Assembly (NCBI GenBank): GCA_963545585.1
Contig: CAUUKX010000057.1
Coordinates: 1 to 14,038 of the forward strand
From: W11650 sp963545585
GTDB lineage: Bacteria; Bacillota; Clostridia; Lachnospirales; Vallitaleaceae
DNA: 14,038 bases
Direction of reading: 5' to 3'
The notes beneath the pieces were generated by a model. The model was given only the letters and a program-made list of their open reading frames with translations. It was not told the origin of the DNA and ran no database searches. Made by a program: the position numbers and the translations under genes. This document shows, piece after piece, positions 7,285-14,038 of the stretch (the stretch's first letter is position 1; each line of letters starts with the position of its first letter).

Positions 7285-10200
7285 ATGGTGCACAAAAAGA
7301 CACTGGTATGGCTGCTGACAATCTGTATACTGGCTCATCTATGGGGAACATCGCTCCCTGCTAACGCAGAAAGCAGCACCACCGTCCCGACAACAGAAAC
7401 ACAAACACTTCTTGAAGAAATACCGGAAGAATCCGAAGAACCGGAAGTACCACAAACTCCAGACGAAAAAGAGATATCACCAGAAGAAGCTAAGCCACAG
7501 TCAAATCTTCTTCTGTCCGAACCTTCACTGCAAAGCGGTTTTCCGCAAATGCCGGCAGCCGTAACTCCGGCCAGTATTGGACTGCAAAAATCCGCATGGG
7601 AAAAATGGAAAGCCCTAAACGGAAACAATTTTACCCAGTATCAGCCGGAATTAAAAGACGAGGAAATCCTGACCTATCACCGAACGGAATTTAAAGACAT
7701 TAAAGTTATGAATACCGAATCACCTCTGCTGAAAGACGGCGAAGTTGAGTTTATTTTGCGTTTTTCCGGCATCAAAAGCGATAACTCTAATGAAGGCCGG
7801 TTTGGTATCATTTATCGGGCATCGCAAAGCAGGCACGCCATGGTCAAGTTTGAAAAAAATGAGAACGGCCAAAGCAGCTGGCTAATTGAAAGTGCCGCCG
7901 GATGGGGAGCTTTCTTTTCCGCACCCATCATTCGGCCACAGGAATGGTACAAATTAAAGATTCGCTATCAGAACAATAATGTAAAACTTTATATAAACGA
8001 TACTTTAGCGGCCGATAAGACCGTTTCTGATGTGTCCGGTTATCCCGATGAAGAAGGCCATATCGGATTTCGTGATCATTATCTTCCCAAAGGAATCGAA
8101 ATCCGTTCCATTAAAAATGGTCCACTTGATTCTCTCCCCAGCCTTGATATGACCGAATATACTCAAATCCTGCAAGATGCCAAAGAAAAGGCAAGCAGTC
8201 CAGAGTATACCACCAGCAGCCGCCTGAAATTAAAAGCGGTTTTAAGCGGTTTGTCTAATTTTTATAATACACAGGCAGAAATCACCGAAAAAATTGACGC
8301 TTTGAAAGCGGCAATTGCCGGACTAAAGCCGGAGACAGCTATGGAAACGGAGATTTTGCACAGCGAACAAATGGAAGTTATCGTCAGCAAGGAATTTCCA
8401 CAGGTTATTTCTTATAAAATGAAAGAACACAATAACGCCGTGATGAACGGTCAAAAAAATCGGTTAAGCGCACTTACCATCAATGATATTGAGATTTTCC
8501 CCGAGGTAAGTTCCCAAAAAACAGCCGATCATAAAGTAGAATATACCTTAAAATGCATGGATGGGGATATCAACTGTACCCTAAAAGCGGAAATCGTCTT
8601 AGATGCCGATATGCTGCGCTGGGCAGTTACCGAAATTGAAAACCATAATACGGATTTGACCGAAGACCGCTATCTGGTTCGGACAATTGAAGTTCCCAAT
8701 CTGTCGCTGGTATCCATCAACTCCAGACAGAATTCGCCGCAGATGCACGCCGGCAAAATCCGAACCAATACCCGAAGCGGCGGCGACATTGTCAGAGAAT
8801 TAACGGATTTGACTCCTGTACGGGAGGGCGCTTATTATATTGCCGAAATTCATAATGATACTTTAGCCGCTTCGCTTTATACCAATTCCGATTTGGCGCA
8901 AGGCCAAAGCCCCTATGACTGGGACTTTGTCAAGGCGACAATAACGGAAGAAAGCGATGGCTCAAAGTCCATCGGCTTAGGCTCCACGCCTTGGGTATAT
9001 CAGCGTGGGGTCGAGTACCGGGTGCAAAACGAAACCATTGCCGGTGAAACCGAACTCCCCTTTATTCGGGTTAAAATCGTCGGCGATGCCAATCAAGACG
9101 GCATCATCAACTGGAACGACGGTGCTTTAGCCTATCGGGCAATTGCGCCCCATCGCTTCGGCTCGGAAATAGTGCCGGATACCGTAGCCATTCGGATTGC
9201 CATGAACTTTGGTTCACAGGCGCAGAACCCGTTTTTAGTTACCTTGGATAATGTCAAAAAGGTTTTCTTAAACACCGATGGCCTTGGTCAAAATATTTTG
9301 CTCAAAGGCTACGGTAGTGAAGGGCATGACTCCGGTCATTTAAATTATGCCGATATCGGCAGGCGCATTGGCGGTGCGGAGGATATGAAGCTTCTCTTAT
9401 CCGAAGGCCATAAATACGGCGCCCGCTTCGGTATTCATGTCAACGCCTCGGAAACCTATCCAGAATCCAAATATTTTTCCGAAGAGCGTTTGAAAAAAAA
9501 CGGCTCCGGCTATTCCTACGGATGGAACTGGCTGGATCAGGGAATTAATATCAATGCCGATTATGACCTGAAAAACGGCCGGGCGGAGCGTTTTGCCGAT
9601 TTAGCCAAAGCGCTTGACAACGGCAGCGGCAAAAATGATTTGGACTATATTTATGTCGATGTTTGGGGCAATGGCCAGTCCGGTGATAACAGCAGCTGGC
9701 CGAGCAGTCAGTTAGCCAAAGAAATTCAAAAACAGGGCTGGGCCGTTGCCGGTGAATGGGGGCATGCCTTAGCAAATGCCGCCATCTTCCAGCACTGGGC
9801 AGCCGATGTAACTTACGGCGGCTTCCAAAACAAAGGGATCAATTCCAAGCTGATTCGTTTCATCCAAAACAGTCAGCGGGATTCTTGGACAGCCAACTAC
9901 GCCTCTTACAGCGGTGCGGCCTTAAACCCGCTGCTGGGCGGCTACAATATGAAAGATTTTGAGGGCTGGCAGGGACGAAACGGCTATGCGGCATATATTT
10001 ACAACTTATTCCGGGTAGACGTGCCGTCTAAGTTTGTGCAGCATTTTGAAGTTATGAAATGGGAAAATGGAAATCCTATCGCTTTGCCGGATGTTCCCTC
10101 TTATATCCCGGATGTAAAAATTGAACTAAACAATTCCGCCTTAAACAAAAATCTGGTCATTGAAAGAGGCGCTGCTGATTACAATGCTAACCCGGAAAGC

Positions 10201-13200
10201 TACCGCTCTCGCACCATGACTTTAGACGGCCGGGAAATACTGCGGGAAAAACCGGATTATCACGCCCCCAAAGATGAAACACTGGTGGAATATTTGCTGC
10301 CTTGGTACTGGAACGCCAATGGCAAACGGCTGCCAGAAAGCGAAGAAAAACTATATGCTTTCACTAACCGTAGCACAGAGGCCGATTGGCAGCTGCTGGA
10401 AACATGGGCTGACCTTGATAAACTCTACTGCTATGAACTGACGGATTTAGGCCGAAGCAATGAGCAGGAAATCCCGGTAAATAATGGCCGGATTCAGCTA
10501 AAACTAACGGACGGCACGCCTTATGTCCTCTATAAAACACCGCATCCAGAAGACCGGAGCGTGGAATGGTCCAATCATGCCCATATCGTTGATACTGGCT
10601 TTAACTCCAGAAGCCTCGCTCACTGGCAGATTACCGGCGGGGAAGAAGGCAAGCACGGCGAAACAACCATCCGTGTAGTGGATACGGAATCGGGTACTCA
10701 GGTTTTAAAAATCAGCAACAACACAGAGAAAGTTACTCTGAACCAGCCGCTGACCGAACTAAAGCCAAATACAAGATACGCTGCCTATGTCGGCGTAGAA
10801 AACCGGAGCGATGCCAAGGCCTTTCTGGAAATTGCTCAAAACGGCTATCTGCGGCATAGAAACGAAACCGGAAAATCGTTGGCACTCAACTATGTGCAAG
10901 CGTATTCGCACAATACCAACCGCCAGTCCTATACCGTTGACGGAACCAGCTATTTCCAAAATATGTATGTGTTCTTCCAAACTCCCAGTTCGGCAGATGG
11001 CCTATCCTTACGAATCGGCCGAGAAGCTGGGGACGGCACAGCTTATTTTGATGATATTCGGGTGATGGAAGTAGCCGACATTCCTTACTCGGAAACAACC
11101 GAGGGGAAACTCCTAGTTCAGGATTTTGAAAATGTGCCGCAAGGTCTATATCCCTTTGTCGTTGCACATGTAGAGGGCGTACAGGATAACCGCCAGCATT
11201 TGTCCGAGCGGCATGAACCCTATACGCAGCGGGGTTGGCATACAAAACAAATCTCTGATGTCATTGATGGGAACTGGTCGCTGAAAATCAACGGCCTGAT
11301 TGGCAGAAACCGAATGCTTTTTTATACCATTCCGCAAAATTATCAATTCCAGCCGGGCAAGACCTATCAGGTCAGCTTTGACTATTTGGCCGGAACGGAC
11401 AAAGCCTTTGACTTTATTATCGGCAGCGGATCTTATGATGAATTGGGCGCAGAAACCGTTGTTTATTCCGAGAGCCTTTCCGGCACGCGCTTTCATACAG
11501 AAAAAGAAGCCGGACATTATAGCTTTGAATTTTCCGTCCCGGCGGGTAAAGAGGATTACTGGATTGGAATTTTCAGTAACCAGACACCGGCCGATTTATC
11601 CGGCGTTAATCCCGTTGATGCTGATTTTTCTGGGGTGAAAGACTTTATTTTGGATAATCTGAAAATTTTGGAAAAAGCTACCACAAAGGTAAATAAAGAC
11701 CTTTTAGCAAATCTTTTTCAAAAAGCATCCAAAATAAAGGAAGCACCGGATTTTAAACAGCGTTATACCAAAGACAGCATTTACAATCTGGAGCAAGCGC
11801 TGGCCTACGCCGAAGAAAGATTAAACAGCGATTTGTTTGCACAGGAACATATTGATCTGGCAGTTAAAAAGCTCAGTCAGGCCCTTCAGGAATTGACCCT
11901 TTACTTGCCGGATACGGCAATGCTCCAAAATCTGCTGCGCAATGCCGAACGGATTTTAGCCGATTCTACTTATTCCGACGAGTTTAAACCGGAGCTGACG
12001 GCAGTTGCAGCCGAAGTCAAAACTTTCCTGCAGCAGTCGTATTTGCCAGAAGAAGAAATCAGCGAATATACCGGTCGCTTGAAAAATGCGCTGGATAAAG
12101 TGCGGGTTTCCAAACACGAGGTAGAGTATGAAATCAAAGAAGAACAAATTCATCCCGACCTGATTCAGGCAACCAACGCCAGTTCCGAAGCGCCGTACGA
12201 CGGAGACGCCACCAAGGACAAGGCAGTTGACGGAAACATCAACAATTTCTGGCATAATGATTGGAATGCCGGAACAACGGTTCCGCACTGGTTGATTGTA
12301 AAGCTGGATAAGCCGCATCTGCTATCAAAGCTAAATTATGTGGCTCGCTTTAATCGGCCAAATGGAGCTGGCAGGATTAAACAATACAGCGTAGAAGTCA
12401 GTAGTGATGGCGAAAACTGGACGCCAGTCCTGACCAATGCCGCCATGCCTTGGACTCCTGCCAATATTTATGATAACCCTATCGTTTTTCCGGCTGCCAC
12501 GCAGGCGCAATATATCCGCTTTACCATCACGCAGTCAGACGGAAATCTAGGCGTAATCACGGAACTGGAATTTTTTGAAAAGAAATCCGAAGCCAAAGAA
12601 CTCGTACCACTGCCGCAGGATTTACAGACAGAAGAATTAATCCGTCAGATAAAAGTGGCACAAACTCTCAAATTAGAGCTTTCGTATCCCTATGCGACCG
12701 CAGAAAAGCGGGCAGCTTTGGAGCAGGCTCTGACCAATGCAGAAAATCAGCTACAGCATTTATTTGAAAGTACGGTTATGCAGGAACATATCGACCAGAC
12801 GGCAAATGCACTGAAAGCGGCGATTGCTCAATTAGACGGCAGAAGTAATCTGCTGGCTAAGGAAAAGGAAGTAAAAGCGATGTTTGATGCTGCTATGGCG
12901 GAAAGTTACAGCGCCGAAACAGAACAAAAACTGATGCAGGCATTAATGCAGCTGCCAGAATACAGCCCCACCTGGCTGGAACTCCATAAACGCCTTCAAA
13001 CCTATCGCAGCCAGCAAGTTCCCGCACCGTACACTCCCGGTGAATCGGCACCGACCCTGCCAGCACCAAGTGCTTCCCAGAAGCCGACGGACAGCAAAGA
13101 GCCAAACGCCAAACCCGATAACAAACCTGCCAACGAGCAAAAGACTGCTCCAAAGAGCCATTCTTTCAAGGATGTCCCTTCCGGTATCTGGTATGAGACA

Positions 13201-13707
13201 GCTGTTGAAACATTGTACCAAAAAGGTTTACTACAAGGCATAAGTGCCGACACCTTTGCACCACAGGAAAAAGTCAGCCGCGCCATGTTGCCAGTCATCT
13301 TATTCCGGCTGGAGGAAGGCGGCAAAGTGCCAGAGACAGCAGCCAATTCCACTTGGTATGACCATGCTCTTACTTGGGCAAAAGAAAAGGGCTACATCAT
13401 GGGAGATGAAACCGGCGATTATCATCCGAACCAAGAAATTACTCGCCAAGACTTTCTTGTTATCTTGTATCGTTTTGCAATGGCGCAGTCTAAGCTGAAA
13501 ACAGCGGCAGACATGCTTTCCGAAAATCGGCTCGTTTTTGCTGATGATGCCGAAACGGCAGATTATGCCAAAGATGCTGTCCGCTGGGCAACAAGAGGTG
13601 GAATCCTAAAAGGACGACCAGACGGCAAGTATTATCCGCAAAACCTTATTACACGAGCAGAAATGGCTGAAATCTTAATCCGTTTGCTGAAAATCATGGA
13701 AAAATAA
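7285..13707 (+). CDS. cell-surface endo-alpha-N-acetylgalactosaminidase (GH101) with FIVAR, CBM32 and SLH modules
   Basis: A 2140-residue secreted glycosidase predicted to release the Gal-beta-1,3-GalNAc disaccharide from Ser/Thr of mucin-type O-glycoproteins. The signal peptide ends near residue 28 (LPANA), followed by a Glu/Pro/Thr-rich linker (29-90), a beta-sandwich with a LamG-like look (about 100-285), a FIVAR helical repeat (292-348), a mutarotase-like beta-domain (about 350-625) and the GH101 barrel (about 630-925). Asp792 in YIYVDVWGNG is the expected nucleophile and Glu824 in VAGEWGH the acid/base; as I recall the family, their 32-residue spacing matches the pneumococcal enzyme. GYGSEGHDSGH is also family-like. 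Next come two galactose-binding-like beta-domains (about 1095-1270, 1275-1470), two FIVAR repeats (1471-1606), an F5/8C-CBM32 module (about 1625-1767, FWHNDWN), one or two further FIVAR repeats (1776-1906), a Pro/Lys linker (1911-1958) and three SLH repeats (1959-2135). The SLH repeats should attach it to secondary wall polymer. It is longer than the well-studied homologues (about 1770-1970). It is monocistronic, with terminators downstream. Confidence 0.95.
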   Translation: MVHKKTLVWLLTICILAHLWGTSLPANAESSTTVPTTETQTLLEEIPEESEEPEVPQTPDEKEISPEEAKPQSNLLLSEPSLQSGFPQMPAAVTPASIGLQKSAWEKWKALNGNNFTQYQPELKDEEILTYHRTEFKDIKVMNTESPLLKDGEVEFILRFSGIKSDNSNEGRFGIIYRASQSRHAMVKFEKNENGQSSWLIESAAGWGAFFSAPIIRPQEWYKLKIRYQNNNVKLYINDTLAADKTVSDVSGYPDEEGHIGFRDHYLPKGIEIRSIKNGPLDSLPSLDMTEYTQILQDAKEKASSPEYTTSSRLKLKAVLSGLSNFYNTQAEITEKIDALKAAIAGLKPETAMETEILHSEQMEVIVSKEFPQVISYKMKEHNNAVMNGQKNRLSALTINDIEIFPEVSSQKTADHKVEYTLKCMDGDINCTLKAEIVLDADMLRWAVTEIENHNTDLTEDRYLVRTIEVPNLSLVSINSRQNSPQMHAGKIRTNTRSGGDIVRELTDLTPVREGAYYIAEIHNDTLAASLYTNSDLAQGQSPYDWDFVKATITEESDGSKSIGLGSTPWVYQRGVEYRVQNETIAGETELPFIRVKIVGDANQDGIINWNDGALAYRAIAPHRFGSEIVPDTVAIRIAMNFGSQAQNPFLVTLDNVKKVFLNTDGLGQNILLKGYGSEGHDSGHLNYADIGRRIGGAEDMKLLLSEGHKYGARFGIHVNASETYPESKYFSEERLKKNGSGYSYGWNWLDQGININADYDLKNGRAERFADLAKALDNGSGKNDLDYIYVDVWGNGQSGDNSSWPSSQLAKEIQKQGWAVAGEWGHALANAAIFQHWAADVTYGGFQNKGINSKLIRFIQNSQRDSWTANYASYSGAALNPLLGGYNMKDFEGWQGRNGYAAYIYNLFRVDVPSKFVQHFEVMKWENGNPIALPDVPSYIPDVKIELNNSALNKNLVIERGAADYNANPESYRSRTMTLDGREILREKPDYHAPKDETLVEYLLPWYWNANGKRLPESEEKLYAFTNRSTEADWQLLETWADLDKLYCYELTDLGRSNEQEIPVNNGRIQLKLTDGTPYVLYKTPHPEDRSVEWSNHAHIVDTGFNSRSLAHWQITGGEEGKHGETTIRVVDTESGTQVLKISNNTEKVTLNQPLTELKPNTRYAAYVGVENRSDAKAFLEIAQNGYLRHRNETGKSLALNYVQAYSHNTNRQSYTVDGTSYFQNMYVFFQTPSSADGLSLRIGREAGDGTAYFDDIRVMEVADIPYSETTEGKLLVQDFENVPQGLYPFVVAHVEGVQDNRQHLSERHEPYTQRGWHTKQISDVIDGNWSLKINGLIGRNRMLFYTIPQNYQFQPGKTYQVSFDYLAGTDKAFDFIIGSGSYDELGAETVVYSESLSGTRFHTEKEAGHYSFEFSVPAGKEDYWIGIFSNQTPADLSGVNPVDADFSGVKDFILDNLKILEKATTKVNKDLLANLFQKASKIKEAPDFKQRYTKDSIYNLEQALAYAEERLNSDLFAQEHIDLAVKKLSQALQELTLYLPDTAMLQNLLRNAERILADSTYSDEFKPELTAVAAEVKTFLQQSYLPEEEISEYTGRLKNALDKVRVSKHEVEYEIKEEQIHPDLIQATNASSEAPYDGDATKDKAVDGNINNFWHNDWNAGTTVPHWLIVKLDKPHLLSKLNYVARFNRPNGAGRIKQYSVEVSSDGENWTPVLTNAAMPWTPANIYDNPIVFPAATQAQYIRFTITQSDGNLGVITELEFFEKKSEAKELVPLPQDLQTEELIRQIKVAQTLKLELSYPYATAEKRAALEQALTNAENQLQHLFESTVMQEHIDQTANALKAAIAQLDGRSNLLAKEKEVKAMFDAAMAESYSAETEQKLMQALMQLPEYSPTWLELHKRLQTYRSQQVPAPYTPGESAPTLPAPSASQKPTDSKEPNAKPDNKPANEQKTAPKSHSFKDVPSGIWYETAVETLYQKGLLQGISADTFAPQEKVSRAMLPVILFRLEEGGKVPETAANSTWYDHALTWAKEKGYIMGDETGDYHPNQEITRQDFLVILYRFAMAQSKLKTAADMLSENRLVFADDAETADYAKDAVRWATRGGILKGRPDGKYYPQNLITRAEMAEILIRLLKIMEK

Positions 13708-13752
13708 ACGTCTCAGCAAACGTCTATAAACGCAAACACAAATCTTAAAATG

Positions 13753-13800
13753 GGAATGGCTGGCAGCGTGTAGGAATATCCTCTGCTGACCAGCCATTCC
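13753..13800 (+). repeat. long perfect-arm stem-loop after the GH101 gene
   Basis: Perfect 11-bp arms GGAATGGCTGG (13753-13763) and CCAGCCATTCC (13790-13800), continued inside by CAGC/GCTG and AGGA/TCCT. It begins 46 nt after the stop codon. No T-run follows on either strand, so it is more likely a 3'-end stabiliser, repeat element or terminator helper than a complete intrinsic terminator. Confidence 0.55.
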
Positions 13801-13815
13801 ATCACACCGCTAAAA

Positions 13816-13883
13816 AATACCGTAAAAAGACTGCTGCTATGATTTTTTATCATTAACAGCAGTCCCTACGGTATTATTTTTTT
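13816..13883. terminator. bidirectional intrinsic terminator
   Basis: Nested arms: AATACCGTA/TACGGTATT (13816-13824, 13867-13875), GACTGCTG/CAGCAGTC (13829-13836, 13857-13864) and ATGAT/ATCAT (13839-13843, 13849-13853). Seven T follow at 13877-13883 on the plus strand; six A at 13812-13817 give a T-run on the minus strand. It should end the GH101 transcript and could also stop a transcript arriving from the right, suggesting a converging gene beyond the window. Confidence 0.75.
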
Positions 13884-13908
13884 CTATTTCTGTTATTCAA
13901 CTTTCCCA

Positions 13909-14034
13909 TGTTCGATAGAACAGTCTTTTTTAGGCTCGTTGGATGGGTGGGAACGTTAGGCGAATTGCGAAGCAAATCGCCGATAGTGAAACCCATCCAC
14001 CCGCTCTTAGAGCGGGATAGAGCCAAAAAAGACT
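13909..14034. other. multi-stem palindromic element of unknown identity (structured RNA or mobile-element end)
   Basis: Five stems in 126 nt. A small hairpin TGTTC/GAACA (13909-13922, GATA loop). An outer stem of 15 bp with one bulged A (13922-13937 with 14020-14034; AGTCTTTTTT opposite AAAAAAGACT, GGCTC opposite GAGCC). Inside it is a perfect 8-bp stem GGATGGGT/ACCCATCC (13941-13948, 13991-13998), capped by a hairpin GGCGA-TTGC/GCAA-TCGCC with an A-A mismatch and GAA loop (13959-13981). Last, CCCGCTC/GAGCGGG with a TTA loop (14000-14016). The branched shape is unlike a simple terminator. A structured RNA, an IS or MITE end, or an IS605/TnpB-type guide-RNA scaffold are possible; I cannot place it from memory. 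Strand is undetermined. The region 13708-14038 contains no gene. Confidence 0.6.
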
Positions 14035-14038
14035 ATGG

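Noticed and set aside
9070..9140. Cellulosomal dockerin
   Set aside because: Only one loop is present and it lies inside the catalytic region, whereas dockerins carry a tandem pair usually at a terminus.
13708..14038. CRISPR array
   Set aside because: The repeats are nested inverted arms, not regularly spaced direct repeats with unique spacers.

Overview
The window looks like a glycan-utilisation locus from a Firmicutes-type bacterium (class not resolvable; probably host- or mucus-associated). The evidence is a lipoprotein solute-binding protein, AGGAGG-type ribosome binding sites, sigma-A-like promoters, and a secreted enzyme ending in S-layer homology (SLH) repeats. Coding DNA has moderate GC; the central intergenic region is very AT-rich.

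Layout. A minus-strand cluster (6744 down to 214) encodes, in transcription order, a CUT1-type sugar-binding lipoprotein, a MalF-type permease, a MalG-type permease and a cytoplasmic GH2 beta-galactosidase. Diverging from it, one very large plus-strand gene (7285-13707) encodes a 2140-residue GH101 endo-alpha-N-acetylgalactosaminidase with FIVAR repeats, a CBM32/F5-8C module and three C-terminal SLH repeats. The 540-bp divergent region carries one good promoter for each direction, with an 8-bp inverted repeat midway between them. The binding-protein gene has a long leader (about 290 nt) with alternative hairpins and two tiny overlapping ORFs. Stem-loops lie between binding protein and permeases and in front of lacZ. 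The 331 bp after the GH101 gene hold no gene but four or five strong palindromes, including a bidirectional terminator and a 113-nt multi-stem element of unknown identity.

Working model (inference). The wall-attached GH101 enzyme releases Gal-beta-1,3-GalNAc from mucin-type O-glycans. The ABC system imports this or a related galactoside, using an ATPase encoded elsewhere. The GH2 enzyme removes the beta-galactose inside the cell. No transporter ATPase, transcription regulator, galacto-N-biose phosphorylase or GalNAc-catabolic gene is visible. The most puzzling signal is the nested structure at 13909-14034; the second is the leader of the binding-protein gene.
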